Below, one piece after another: positions 1-15,000 of a DNA stretch of 64,000 nt. Position numbers and translations under genes: made by a program. The notes below the pieces were generated by a model. It made no database searches. It saw only the letters and a list, made by a program, of their open reading frames with translations, and was not told the DNA's origin. How positions within the stretch are numbered: the first letter of the stretch is position 1; each line of letters starts with the position of its first letter. The DNA lies in the NCBI RefSeq assembly GCF_027942865.1, contig NC_134509.1:27152697-27216696 (forward strand), written 5' to 3'. This stretch comes from Odontesthes bonariensis. Lineage: Eukaryota; Chordata; Actinopteri; Atheriniformes; Atherinopsidae.

Positions 1-3000
1 CACGCCCCCTGCCACAGGTGAGTCCTTCTCCGCCATGTCTGAATGAGATGCATGCAGGGGAATAACATAAACCTGATCTACACGGATCCCAAGCAAACAT
101 GTAACACATCTGCTATCTATTACAGGGTTGGTGTGCAACCGGACATTTGATTTGTATGCCTGTTGGCCTGATGGACTTCCAGGAACCACTGTCAATGTCT
201 CCTGCCCCTGGTTCCTGCCTTGGTTCCGCAAAGGTCTGTATGTATGCACAATGTATGTGGGGTATGAGTATGTCTGCTTAAGAAGAATGAAGAGATTAAG
301 AGAATGGAGAATTAGAGAATAAGTAGAATATTTTGTATTAAGAGGGGATTAGATGACTATATTTTATGTAAGGATTATGAACTCGAACAAGATATCTTAG
401 TTATTTGCTGTCCAGTCTCACACAGACTTTAGGCCGCTGTCCTGCAGGTTTTAAATGTTTCCCTGCTTCAACACACCTGATTCAGATCAATGCATCATTA
501 ACAGGCTTGTGCAGAATTTAACAATCTTTTGAAGAGATCCATGTCATCTGAATCAGGTGTGTTGAAGCAGGGAAAGATCTAAAACCTGCAGAATAGCAGC
601 CCTTGAGGACCGGATGTGGGTATCCCTGTCCTACACCATGCCGTCAGAGCTCCCAAGCCATACCTCTAGAACATGTGCACATGCAGCATTCAGGCCAAAT
701 GCAATGATTTGACGGCCTACCAGCTTCTCTGCCTGTTTACTTTCCCTCCTACGTGCACTCTGCCTGTGTTTTAATTGAATGTCACCTAAGTCTACAGATC
801 ACTGCAGGACAGAGTCCAAGAGGAGCTAGCAGACAGCACGGTAATGGCAGCAATTTTAACCTTACACATCAGACACTGTTACAGAAAGCTATAAAAGGAA
901 GTATTAGCAAAGGCTACAACTAAAACAATGATTGGGTAAAGAAAGAGGTCAAACCAGAGTCAGAATAGGGATAGCGTTTCCACAATTGCTAGAACTGCGG
1001 GAATCACAGAGTTTAAGAACTTGGTAATTTACTGCTGCACACGTAATATTTTGGTTTGTTTTGTGTGAAGTTTGTTGTTTTATATTGTAATACAACTGTG
1101 TAGCTACACTGTGTGTTAGTCAGTCCCAGTATTTACCACGGTTTCTGGTGTTAGCCTTAGGCTAACTTGCTGCTCTTCCAGCTGATTGTGCTGCAACCTG
1201 TGCACATGTTGTAGAGGTGTAGCTTTAGAGGGAAAATTGGGAGTTTTTTTGGCTGTGTGGTTTCAAAGTCTATCTTTCACTAGACTTTTCACAAATAGGA
1301 ATGAAAAAAAAAATACCAGTGACAGAACAAACCACAGGGTGAAACAAGGATGTCCAAAGTAAAAGAAGAGGAGAAGAACGATCTCCTGCAGGAGTGTAAC
1401 TCGGGTGTTTCACATGAGAGGAGGATATTTCAGATCTCCCGTCACCTCTACTTTCTCCTGGGTGCTTAGTTGTTGCCTGATGCATATCTTTGCATGGCCC
1501 AAAAGATGACCATGCAAAGAAAAAAAAAGTGAAAAGGAATGTACACATTGTATGGAATGGCGGTTTCCTCAAAATGTATTGAAACTGAGTCGCCTCTGCT
1601 CTCTGCTGTGTGCTCTCTACATCAGTGAGATTTGTTACAGACACAGAACTGTGACTAACATTCATGTGGCTTGTGTCTCCTAGAGCAGCTCACATTTTGA
1701 ATTGTGCTATCAAAAGGTGCAGAATGTTAGAAAAAAGATACTGCAGCTTTGTGAATCTTTGTGATCATGTTCCTGTTGGTTTGGGAGCTGTAAACAGGTG
1801 TGAAGACAACTTGTTTCTCTTATCTCCTGGATTAGTAACCTAACAGGAAGTCTCTTGTCCTGTCTTTAAAAAAAACTCTGATGTTGAGACTTCTGAGTGT
1901 TTCCTGTTTGTGTATCTAACTTTGTGCCAGATTACACATGTTGCGTAGCTGGCTGCTTTCATACATCTATCTTAAAATGTGGAAGCTACAAAGTTTAGTT
2001 GAGCTTCTGTTGAAAATAAGAAATCACATAACGCCACACAACGTTCATTTAAATTACAAAGAGGCTTTTGTTGTTGTTATTATTGTGGGGCAGTGTATTT
2101 AGCACCATCTGAACAGTGGGGGGTTCAGCATACATTCCACCCTAATAATCTCACAATGTGCATATTTCTGTGTGAATAGTTCAGCGGGGTCTGGTCTACA
2201 GAGTCTGCAATGAAGATGGTAAATGGGGACAAAAGAATACCAGCGAATGTGAGGACGACCCTGGTGAGGTGTGTCTATAAACAGTACAGTATGTTTGGGT
2301 ATGCCTGTTTGTGGATAGAACTATGTATGTATGTGTGTGGGCCTGCTGGCCTTGTGATTTAAGTCTTGCCATTTTCAAAGCTGCTTACAGTGGCAGATGG
2401 ATATGCGACACTATGACTTGAAACTTTGACACAATCTAATATGACGGCATGTGAAAATATTCCCATCTGTTCAAATACTCTTTTTTTTCGTCTTTTTTGC
2501 GTAATTTGCCCCAAATTTAATCTCAAATGTGTGTTCGTGTGTGTTGAATGCAGTACATGGAAGTAATTGCTTCCGTCTCTTTGTTGGGTTTGCAGCAGCA
2601 GTATGGTCGTATCCTCAGTCAGTTACGAATCATGTACACAGTTGGCTACTCTCTCTCACTGGGAGCGCTGCTGCTGGCCCTTGGAATTCTCATCAGCTTC
2701 AGGTATTACATGCAAGCAATTGAGCGAGGGAAGGGAGGGAGAAAGAAAGGAGAAATAAGTGAGGATAGATTTAGAAAAGAATAAAGCGATTAAAAGAGGG
2801 AAAGGTAGCAGAATGGATGAGTGAACAAATAAATCAATTGAAGAATGCACAAAGAAAATACAAATGAACAAACACATTAAGACAGAAGAACGACATGACA
2901 GGAATGAATGAATGCCAAAAAGGAATAGTAACAGTCCAAAACGAGATGAGAACAAAGCAGGAAATAAACAAAGGAAGGGGAGACAGAAGTAGAGATTAAT

Positions 3001-6000
3001 CTAACAAGGATAAATAGTGAAGATAACAATTCAAGTACAAAAATAACTCTCACTGACATCTCTGTATTAGGAAGCTGCACTGTATGAGGAACAACATCCA
3101 CATGAACCTGTTTGCTTCCTTCATCCTGAGAGCTGTGTCCATTCTGGTTAAAGATGCCCTTCTGACCGTCACACTGGACCCGAGGAACAGTAGTGACACT
3201 GGGTCACAAGCCTGGGTCAGCGTACCGGTGAGAGCATAAGTATCACATCAAACTCATTCATTTTAAATGTGTTCATCTGCAGCTTGCTTGTAACACAGCA
3301 ATATGCATCTGGGGAACCATTGCTAATGTTTTTTTTTTTTTTTACAATATTTGCTGCTAAAAGTACAGTGCTGTCAAGCTACATTTAAAGTATGGAAGCT
3401 ACAACCAGATCATGAAAAGCAATGATGAAAGAGTCAAACGGGGTACACAAACTCATCAGGTTTTACCCTACCTTGCAAAAAGGTTGTCCTAATGACAGTT
3501 CACAACCAAAGCATAGCTCTTTTTTAAAAAAGTTTGATCGTGTGCAGGAATAAATTCTGCTATACTTGATCAATTTATCCTTCTACACGAATTCAAGAAA
3601 CAGATGTGCAAAGTATCTCCTTTGTTTTGTTTTCAACAGTAAGTCAGGTCATCTACACTTAATATTACTAACAGTAAATTACAAATGTACAATAGTCATA
3701 TCGAAAATAGGAGCAAACGAATAACACATTATCTTGATTATAACAGATCCAGCACCATATCTTTCACAGCTAACAACCAGTAATTTCCATGTAGGTTTTA
3801 AAAATATTCAACCATCTCTCACGGTTTATAACTTAACAAGCAAAAGATTATGTGTTGATTGAGTGAGTCTAGAACAATGAGATTGATATTTGACAAAAAT
3901 CAATTAATGGAGCCACCAATTCCCTCCAAGTTGCTTTTGGTGTCTTTTTCCATCGCAAATCTTTACATTTGTTGTGCATCAATCCATGTTCAGCCTAAAG
4001 AAATGAAAAATTCAGTGGAAATGCAACTTGTGGCTTGCAGATACTGGGGAATATTTACAGCGAAGCAGTGTTGTAAACACCTCAGCTGATTTTTGTCTGC
4101 TCCACCTGTGTCTTTTGCATTGTGCATCAGGCTGTGACTTGGTGTCGTGGTGCCATGGTGATGATGCAGTACAGTGTAATGGCCAACAACTATTGGCTGC
4201 TGGTGGAGGGCATCTACCTACACAGCCTCTTGGTCATCACTGTTTTCCGTGAGAAGAAGTACTTCTACATTTACCTGGCCATCGGCTGGGGTAAGAACCC
4301 AAACTGCTTTTATGAAATGATTTTCACCAATTAACTGTGATGTGGTTATTATAAGAGTATACAAAGGTGTACTTCTGTTGTTGTAATAAATGTATAAACG
4401 AACTATCCCCAGAAGTTAATTGTTTCACACACATTCACAGAAGTTTCTAGTTAAAACGCTTAAACTTTTTCACCAAGTACTGTTTAATGTCTATTCATCA
4501 AACCTACTTATTTAGAAGTTGATCTCCATAAAGATAATCTGAGTGTTAACTCTACCCATTGCCTTCTTTGATATGTGTGGCTCTATGAACATGTAATTTA
4601 GCTCCACCTGTTGTTGGCAAAACACAAATGACATGTAGTTGTGCTTGGTAAACCTTGTTCCTGATACTATGGCTCCCCCTCAAAACTTTGCCCTCACACT
4701 CAAAAAGTCCCTGTTTAAAAACACTGCTTCTGCACTCAGATTCACTGCTGCATGTACAAATGTCCCTCTCTCCCGTTTGCACCCTTTTCCATCCACTAAG
4801 GCTTTTTCTGGGCGCTTTAAAACTTTTCTCACTGTCAGGCCTCGAATTGTAGTGAGACGACCCTGTTAAGATCCACCTGGTCAATACCTCTTTATTGTGA
4901 TAGTCTCATTTTACTTCAGTCCTCTCCTGGCTCAGGAAATGTTGTAAATCATATGGTGGTGTCATACATTTTTTTTTAAAACAAATGCATTATTAATATT
5001 ATTAATAAATCATTAAACAAGAAATTAAATGAAATTTAATCACATAAGTATTTAGTTTTAGTTTGGGCGAATTTGAGGTGTTAGTTTGTGTTGTTTATTA
5101 ATGATGGCGTCCTAAGATTTAGGGAGGTGGCTGCAGCATGACTAAATAGGGTAGAGCTCCATAATCCAGTGTGGACAGTATGCTGGACTGTAAAACGTAT
5201 TTTTTTCTGCTGGTGTATAAACTCTAAACGTACTAGAAGAAAAATGTTAAATGCATAATGTTAAAAAAAATCCTTGTGGTAAATAAGCCCATTAAACTAT
5301 AAATCGTTAGGAAGGGACTCCTGAAAAAAAAACACCATGCAGGCATTAGAACCCTGAATGAAGATAGTAATATGCTCTCCTCTGACCTGCTTTGGAGAAG
5401 CAGGCTCTATTGTAAAGCTAGATCACGAACTTACGGTGAGGCATCTTTTCAGCACTATGGCCCCCGTCTGTGGAATAGCCTGCCGGAGGACCTGAGGGCC
5501 GCAGAGAGTGTTGATATTTTTAAAGACAGGCTCAAGACCCACCTATTTAATTTGGCTTTTAACTAATGTCTTATTTATACATTCATTTAATTATTTTAGC
5601 CAATTTATATTTTTAGCCCTTTTATTATTTTATTATTTTTACTTTTTATGACAGAGTTAATTTTTTAGCTATTTCCTATTATTATTTTATTTTATTCATT
5701 TTATTTATTTGATGTTCTTAGCCTTTGTAGTTTTATGTTCTTATTCCATATTCCCAGTGTTTCCTCGGTGGGGGCCGTCTGTGCTGGGGGCTGTGATCGA
5801 CTCTGGCTGGGATGTCTCAGACTCATGGTGAACATTGGCTTGGCCAGGTGGGGGGTCTGCGGCAGTGCTCCACTGCAGTGGGCTCTTGGCTGGCCTATAG
5901 CTTGGTGTTCACCCGGGTGGAGGCGTCCTGGTCGTGGGTTGTGAGCAGCACCCAGTGTGCAGAAGCCTTGTTGTTACCAGTGATGTCCAGCCAACTTCAT

Positions 6001-9000
6001 CACTGTATCTGTCAGTGGCGAGTGGAGTAACTGTCTGGAGTAATGAATCACAGAGCTTTGTGGGGGATGGCTTCGAGAGATTTAGGGAGGTGGCAGAAGC
6101 ATGATTATATAGGGTAACTCCATAAGTGGACAGTATAGTGGATTGTATAATGTTCTTTTTTTCTGATTTCATTGGAGAAGCAGGCTCTATTGTTGTTGAA
6201 CCCAGTGTGATTTCTGCTGCCAGTTATGTCAGTTCTGCACAAAAGATTAAACAAAATGTGAAAACTTTCTCATGTTGTTTTAAGCTAAAATTCATCACAC
6301 AAGATATTTATATGGGATGCATGAATTGGTCCTTTTTCAAAACCTACACTACCACATAGCTCCCTCTGGAGACACAAAAGGCTTTATAATTTCTTCTTCT
6401 TCTTTTATTTTTCTTTTGCGTATACTGCACAAGAACTCCCAAAGACCTGCAAACACACTTTGATGTGTAAAATTTGTAGAATTCTCCCTTACAGAGTGAA
6501 CACTGAGATATTAAATTCATAACAATAAAAGCGTGACAGAAAAAAAATGTTTTTCTCAATATGTTCCCTTCCTGCGACAGTTGTGTGAGACATTACTCTG
6601 AATAAAAGAAAAAAATTAATCCTGCAGCTATTTTTTAATTCTTTATGGTTAGGTTTATTCTCAGGAGATAGATAACTCACAATAGCTGTGGTTTATTGTT
6701 TAGCATTTGATGTCTGAATGTCCAAATATTTTTTTCATTGGGAAACTAATTCAGACATGATTTTCAAATCAACCTCTTACTCTGCTATTCTGAGATAACA
6801 ACTTAACTGCATAATTATCATGACAATGAGTGGAAAAAACAGCTAATGATTGATACATTATTAAATTAACTGTCCAACTGATGGTAGCGAGTCTTTGTAC
6901 CATAGCATGATGGGAGTCCCATCATGGGACTCGTTATGTTCACAGAAGAGAACAGGTTCATCTTTATTCAAGTGCAGACAAAGACAGAGATGCCCCCACA
7001 TTTTCTAAATGAAGGACGTTTTGGTTAATCAGTGGAAAAGATGAGAGCAGAAATATTTGCCTTGAGATTTTAATCGTGTCATGATGATACATTTGTGTTT
7101 TTTTTTTATGTTGTTTCAAATGTAATGATGTAATGATGTAATGAAATAAGTAATGTGTATCAACGCAGGGAGCAAAATATCTACCAGGAGCACATTGATA
7201 ATCCATGACGTCTTTGTTATTCTCAGGTGCACCACTGATATTTGTGTTGCCGTGGATCACAGTGAAATATCTGTACGAGAATGAAGAGTAAGTTCACATC
7301 ACATGAAAAGACGCTTTAAATGTCGCAGTGTCATTTTTCTTTTTGATATCTCTCAAGGTACTCTTATTGTAGAGAATGACTATATTTAGACTATTTTGAA
7401 AAAATCACAATGACATGAATGTGTTGCATTTGTGTGTGTTTGTCTAGGTGCTGGGAGAGAAACATTAACATGGGATATTGGTGGATCATCCGTTCTCCTA
7501 TACTGTTTGCATATCTGGTAAGACTGTGTGCTTATGTCTCTGTCTGTCTCTTAGTTTAATCTCCTCTTTCAGTTTACATATAAATAATTAAAAGGAAGTT
7601 CAAGTTCAACACTTACAAACGTGCTTGCAGAATTTGCTATAAATAGGGATGCAGGTACCTGAAATGTAGCCTGGCGACGCCATCCTACGTACTTCCGCCC
7701 AAAGATTTTGGCTCCGCACATAGTCTGGCCAAATCCCCCTACCTCGGTTCGCTCAGTGTTTTGCCAATCAGCAAACAGTTGCGAGTGGTGACGCAGAACT
7801 CACGCGCGGAGTCCATTGTAGTCCATATAATTGTAGTTCAACCGCAGCGGAAATAAACATGGCGACGGAAGAACGCTAGAAGCTATCCATGAAGTTGTCT
7901 CAACTCTGGAGATCATTACACAATTAAAACGAGAGCAAGAGGAATGCCTCGTCAATTTTGTTAGTGGCAAGGATGTCGTAGCTCTCCTTCCAACTGGCTT
8001 TGGGAAAAGTTTGATTTATCAAATGGTACCGGCAGTGGCGGCTCCTGACATTTTTTTTAGGTAGTGCAATTTCCAGTCTGTGGAAGCTGCATCAGAGTGT
8101 GCCGTGCGAAGCTGAACCGATTGCACTGATGCAAACCTGTTATGTTCCCACACAGGAAATAAAATGTCCAATCGTCCAGAAACTCCTTGTCTTCCTTAAA
8201 TAAACACAACGCAGAGTCGAGGGGTTATTTGATCTTCCAAATAACCAAAGTGACTGCAATTTCCCCCCGTTATGTCCATAAGTACCATAAAAGTCCATAG
8301 GACTGAGGTATATTTGTCTAGGTAGCATAATTTATTGTAATAATTTTAAATAATTTTTTGTTATTTTTTGCATAATTTGCCAATCAGTTAATATTACACC
8401 TTAACCATTATTTATTTATTTTCCTCATATTGTTCCAGGATTCTATGAAATAAGTAAACACATAAGCTCTTAATGATAAGATTCATTCAATTTTCATTCT
8501 AAAGAATGTAATTAAAATGACAGCATATAAATCCAAGTCAAGTGTTTATTGAAGTTTTGGAAAATATGACTTAGAAAAGCATAACCAGTTGTCAAACATG
8601 GTTAAGTGCAGCTTACTTATGTGAGATTTCTCTCTTTTTTAAATATAATACTGCACCGTTAACAATGAATGTGTCATTATACATTCTGCTATCATTGTCA
8701 ACATTATATAAAAGATTTAAATCATTACAAGTCAATGATTGAGCACAAAAGGGTAAGTTATACTACCTGGAAAAATAGCAGGGTTGGTGGAGCCCTGGGT
8801 TTCATCTTTGCCTCGCAAGGTGAGCCCGAAAATCCTGCAAAATTCTTCCAAACTTCCTTCTCCGCATTAGTACGACGACTAAAGGGTACTTCTGTCAGAA
8901 ATACTACCGTATTGTTGCACTCGACACTCGCCATGTTCTTCATAGAATGTTTTTTTTTTTTTTTTTCTTTATTGAAAACCACAATGTTACAACAACAAGT

Positions 9001-12000
9001 AGAAAGTTCATGGTCCCGCGCAACAGACATATGACGAAAGCACGTTGTGCGTCGTTTGTGCGAGCACATAAACCCTCATAGAAAATGCATTGGGAACAGG
9101 ATTTTTGAAAAAAACCGAGGTCCCATTCATGTCAATGGGAGCTTCCTGGTGCAAATTCGACCCTGACAGAAATCGCACAAAATGGGCGTAGCAACACCAG
9201 GCGCGACCTTAATCTGATTGGACAATGACATATACAACCAGTTTGCCTACAGCAGATCAGTCCCACCTTAGCAACTAGATTAAAAAAAAAAAAAAAAACT
9301 CCGTGTTTGGTAGTGCGTCGCACAAATCGCCCCTGTGGAGGAGCCGCCACTGGGTACCGGTATAATGAAAGCGGATGTGGGAAGCGTGATTCGTGAGCTA
9401 GAGCCTCGCGAGAGTAAGCATGAACCTCGGCGCATAACCAACGTCATTTCTAAACATTATGATTGGTTAAGGGAACTCCATTACTCCAATGAATTTAAGT
9501 TGCTGGGTAAGGTCCCGCCCTCCATGGAAACGGATTCCTCTTGGGTTTTCCCAGACTGTTTGACAGAGTCAACAGTCGGCTTTCGCCCAGGCTACCTGAA
9601 ATGGTTTTAAACTATGAGAATTAAAGGTCTTCACAGAACTAATCCTGAATTAAAACCGGACCTGTTCACAAATTTCCCCTCTTCCTTTCTCCTGTGTGTT
9701 TTTCCATTTGGCATAGGCCAGTTTACGATTTCAAGGTACATACAGGGTTTTAAAAAGTGACAGTTTCAAAAGCACGAAAATTTTATGTCATACAAATCCT
9801 GCAGTCCGAGCAGCTTTTGATGATGTATCAAAGAAAACCAGTGCAGGAATTTCTCAGGTTGGGTGCTACATAGAATGACACTCCCCCTCCCACTTTGGTT
9901 GGTGCAAGCAGTTAATCAGCTAATGGAGGTGAGCGCCTCAACCTCTTTCCTTTTTGTAAAGCTTGAGTTTGGGTGTTTTGGGGAGAATTTTAGGCATGAG
10001 AAAAACCAAGAAGGGTATTTGTAAAAAGTACCTCACCTTGACAGAATGCCACTCTTTTTGGTCAAGTCTAGATGTAGGTACGAAGCTAAGAGATGAAGAT
10101 TATTTTCACTCAGCCACTAGTGATGAACAGGAGTAGGTGTATGACAACTTTTGATGAAAAGCTTCTATTAGGTTCGTATCTAGTTTATGATAAATCCACC
10201 AGATTTGAGTGTACCAAGACTGAAAGAGGAGTTAGACGTCCCACTGGTAATAATCGGCATATCGACCAGCATTGTGGAGGAAAGAAAATTAGTGTATTCT
10301 GAAATCTGTTTCCTTATTTAGCCCTCGACATAGTATGTGACAATGCAGGAAGTCTCTGTAGAACACCACAACAGTTTGCTGCTCTGAATAGATGGCTCAA
10401 CTTTCACTTCCTTATTCGGCCCCATCAGTGCCGCTGATCCACACTCATGCTTGCACCAATAAAGGTCTGTTTGGATGTTAACCTTCAATAAATTTCTAAA
10501 GCACTTTACAATGAGACTGTCATGCACCATTCACACTGATTTGGGTTTCAGTGTGTTGCCCAAGAGCACCACAAAGAGGAACTTTAAACAATGAAAACCT
10601 CTGCCTTTATAGAAACATGGATAAAAATATGATGAAAAGTGTAGATACAAACCCTTCTACACTCCGATTATTATTATAGCCTTGAATAAGCTAACTATGA
10701 CACTAGGGCTATCTACTATTGTCATTAGATGCTACCACCTTAGTTTCACAATGACAGTACATTTTATTGAGAGTAATTGAGTTACTTATAAAATACAATA
10801 CATGCTTACCTGCAGATCTGCACATGCCACCAAAAGCAGTAAAGTGTGCAGTCAGCTCACTTAATCTCAACACACACCACTTGCAATGATCCACACCAAG
10901 CAATAACATTCAAGACCCCTCGTAGAGCCTGGCATGCTAAGGCCCCTAAAATATTAATGAAACTTTCCACAGCCACCAATCACTGCATTACTGCCATATG
11001 GTAGTAACTTTCCCTGACTGAGACTTGAATACTAGAGACAAGGCTGGCCTACTATTTCTCACCATGTCAAGTTTTTAAAGTTCTACTGAAAAAAGGCTTT
11101 GCCCTCCATGCCATTCTACTTTAAAACACAACAAGATTAAGTGAAAATAATAAACAAAATCTAAGGAGCCACTGCTAAAAAGCAATGCTGTGCGTAATGG
11201 GCCAGCTGCTTTGCTTGACTGGTTGACCTTCTACACATTATCACTTTATGTTGCAAGACCAGCTCAAAGGCTCCGGCTTATCAAAGAATGACAAAATCGA
11301 TATTTGATTGATTAAAACATCTGACATTCACCAATGACTTTCAACAGCAGAAGGGGTTCATTTGCACTTCTGAAAGTCTCTCTTTTTTTTTTAAACTCTG
11401 TGCTAGCACAGATAAATAAAATTTGTTTGGAGTGGACAGTAACCACTCACTATGAGCCAGTTTAGCAAGCACTATGCCAATCGATTTTAAACTGTATTTT
11501 TTTCTTCCCCATTTTAAAACTACACAGTCTATTGGCCACCAGGAAAACTCCCAGTACTCCCATGGCCAGTTCACCCCTGGATGCCGACCCTGACAGTCTG
11601 CCTCTGGAAGCCCAAATATACAACACATACAGAAATTCTTAAAGAAAAATGTTTCTTTTCAACCTCCTTATGACCTCTTGAATTTGCCCCATGGCATATT
11701 GTGGGAGTGTGGAAGAATGCAATTGCTTGCAGTAAAAACACTGCTTCATTATAGTCACAACCAAAATTTGGCCTGAAATAATAGAAATGAAAAAGATTCA
11801 TTCTCAGTGATGTGGCAGAACTATTGTTAATGCAATGTCTTGGGTTTATTTTAACATGGATGTACACTCCCCTGCCACTCACACACACAATCACTTAAGG
11901 AATTCCTCTTGTGTGTTTCCTGACTCTTGTTCCCATAGGGACAAACATCATTATGGATGGACCTACTTAAAAACACAAGTGCACATAAATTGGGACAACT

Positions 12001-15000
12001 TTAGTGACCTCATGTAAAAACATACGTGCTCTCCTTGAATGTGTAGCTCAAGTAGCGCTGTACTCAATATAGAAACATTGTTTTCCACTGTAATCACAGT
12101 TGCTGTACAGTTGTGTAACAAGCGTGCAGTTTTTTGTCATACAACAACAATCCCAGCAATCCTGAAGCTCAAATACTGTTCAGGCTCGTTCACACCAGGA
12201 AACAATGTTATTGTGCACTCAAAGGGGCACATTCACACAAACACACCCTTTATAACAACATCCACACTTTACCAAACTTGGCGCTCCAATAACTTGAGTG
12301 CTGTACGAATTAATGTTCTCTGTCACAACAGAGTGTTCTGCGTAAGATCACACTATGTGTAAGCGCACTGTGTGTTTGAGTGCTTATATCACTTGTATTG
12401 TGAGGACACAAATCTGTTTTCACTGTAACACTTTAAGTTCCCATGCCAATCAATGCAGTTAATCACAAAGACTCAATTTAGAGATGGTAAAAGGCCTGCG
12501 ATTAGATCAATGGTAGTTAGGTTGTGGATTATGGTCTCTGAATACAGGTAAATTAGATGTTGTCTGAAGCAATAAAAACACGACTGTGTGTGTGGCAAGT
12601 CAAGCCCCATAAACCAAAGAGACTTACAGTAGATGTTGCAAAATAACAGACCCAGTTATTCAAATTTAGCTTTTTTTTTTTTCATTGTAACTCTGCCCGT
12701 TGTCTCATTTCAGATTAACTTCTTCATCTTCATCCGAATAATTAAAATCCTGATGTCTAAACTAAGAGCTCACCAGATGAGATACACTGACTACAAATTC
12801 AGGTGAGAGAAGTACGTCATGTTTCTGGAAAATATAAAATGATGAAGATGAATGGGAGTGTTTGCTGGGCAGGTCTTTAACACTAGGTTTACGCTGGTGA
12901 AAATGGTGATATTAAACAGTTATCAATGTATCAATAAAGCCTCTAAAAACGTAGAAACTGACAGCCTGCACTTTATTTCTGAATCTGTTATTCTCACACT
13001 ATGTGTTTGTACTGTTTATTTTTTGTTACATTCTTTAGAAGCTCTTACAGATCATACAGCTTTAGTGTTAGACCAAAAACTCTGCAGGCGAGGACATCCT
13101 GCTCAGACATTGTAACTTAAACAATGGCAGAACTTTTTGGTTTCTTACAATATTTAAAACTCTTCACTGTTTTCTATTTTTCTCTTCCTGACCAGACTGG
13201 CAAAGTCCACCCTGACTCTCATCCCCTTGCTTGGGATTCACGCCATCCTCTTCACCTTTGTCATTGATGAGTCTGTCCCTAAAGGCTCCATGCTTCGCCT
13301 CATTCGTCTATTTTGTGACCTTCTGTTCAACTCCTTCCAGGTCTGAGATCAGCACCATATGAAACACTTTTTTTCTCCACATTTTTGTCCTGAAATATTT
13401 CTATATGACAACTTTTTCTTGGTTTTCTAAATATGAGACTTTATTTTCTGAAGCATACATTATCAAGTCTGCATCCCAGAACTCCAAAACTTTTACAATC
13501 TTAAAAACACGTACCAGTATAACAGGTAACATATCACCTTACTGTGATGTTCAGAATTGTGTTTGGAAGAAATGAAGCTTGGTACAAATCTAAAGACTTG
13601 ATGAAACCAGTAAGACCAGACAAACACATACTATAGCCCCACAAATTTCCAGATAACACCAGCTGTAAAGTGTTTACTGATCAAAACAGACAATAAGGAC
13701 ATTGACATGTGGCTGGTAAGATTTATATGCAATGCAATTTGTCTTGAAAAACCAACATTTTGGGTAAAAGCTAATAATTCTAAGTCCTTATGTAGAAGGA
13801 AACAGAATTTTACAGATCTGACAAGCTCCTTCAGTTCTGACTGACAGGTGAGGAGATTCAGGTTATAATATGTTGGATATTCAAACCTTGAGAGTTATTT
13901 AGTCACATGTGTGTCCCTGATCCACCCACACACCCTGTTGGTCATTTGCTACTTTATATCCTGTGAGTCTACCTGGCTGGTTGATATTCGAGATGTGAAT
14001 GGTTGTGAAATTGCCTGAGAAGGAAAGTCGGAAGTGTTAGGGGATGTCTGAGGAAGCCTCCATCTGAGGAGCTGATTCTCCTGTGTTGCCCTGAGTGATT
14101 GTGAAGTTTTTTAAGTCGACTTTATGATAAACTCACACTGTGTGTCCTGCTAAGAATACGCTGAGTGATAGGTTTTTTGCTGAAAATGATCAAAAGAGCC
14201 TTAACTAATGTGTGTTTTTTATTTTCTAGCTTTTAATTCAAGAAAATGATTGAATGAAAGCCCACTTTTTCATTTCAGGGCCTGCTGGTTGCTATTCTGT
14301 ACTGCTTCATCAATAAAGAGGTGAGCAATTTTGCTTTTATGTTGTGCACCACAGTTATTTGATGTTTGCCATTGTTGTAGTTCCTTCCCTTTGCTTTTGT
14401 AGAGATGATACATTTCTTAATGTCAAAGTTAATTTTGCATTCATTTGTTTGTTTCTTTTATATATATCTAAAAGGTCAATCTTCCGAGTTCCATTTTAAT
14501 CTTGGGCAAAGGGTGAACACAGTAGTAGCCATCTGCCAATCGAAACTTTTAAATGCGGCCCTTGGCAAGAATCATCCATCAAATTAAGTGCTTTGTGTCT
14601 TATTTAATCTTCATCACTGCTATCTGTTCTTTCTTCTCTCCAATCCTCTCTCAGGTGCAGTCAGAGATGCTGAAAAAGTGGAAGAGGTGGAAACTGGGAA
14701 AGGACATTGACGAAGAGTACCGCCACACCCACAGCCACACGCCGCACATCAAGAGCGGCAGTATTGCCACAGGCAATCTGCCTGATATCCATGACAACAA
14801 TGCCAGCGACCAAAGCAGTAACTCGCCTGTTCTCAACAAAGCTCGCAGCGGCCCGTCCGGCTCTGCTGCACCTGAGGAGAACCGCCAACTAGTCGTCTCC
14901 TGCAGCAATGGAACTGGGAAAAGCAGACCTGCCAGGTGCAGACAAACCCTGCAGCTATCACTTAGGCCGCACCGAGGCTCCACCAGTCATGCCACCACTT

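Larger units (their letters stand above)
7667..9594. mobile_element. DNA transposon with 9-bp target duplication, itself split by a hAT element
   Basis: The outer boundaries are fixed by the direct repeat CCTGAAATG at 7658-7666 and 9595-9603. Short inverted termini begin TAGCCTGG at the left and end CCAGGCTA at the right. Without the nested hAT copy and one target repeat it is about 600 bp. It keeps the start of a RecQ-like helicase ORF (7859-8030) and GC-rich ends. The 9-bp duplication would suit Mutator- or Merlin-like elements, whereas a helicase ORF recalls Academ-type elements. The superfamily is left open. Confidence 0.75.

Noticed and set aside
1270..1665. Minus-strand frame of 131 codons near the window start
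   Set aside because: It lies in a receptor intron and has Phe-run low complexity. No domain or splice context was found.
8025..9360. Possibility that the GGTACCGG repeats are chance restriction-like palindromes
   Set aside because: They abut identical 14-bp inverted ends exactly, which chance would not explain.
14651..14983. Minus-strand frames opposite the last receptor exon
   Set aside because: Shadows of a GC-rich coding exon whose + frame is clearly the receptor tail.
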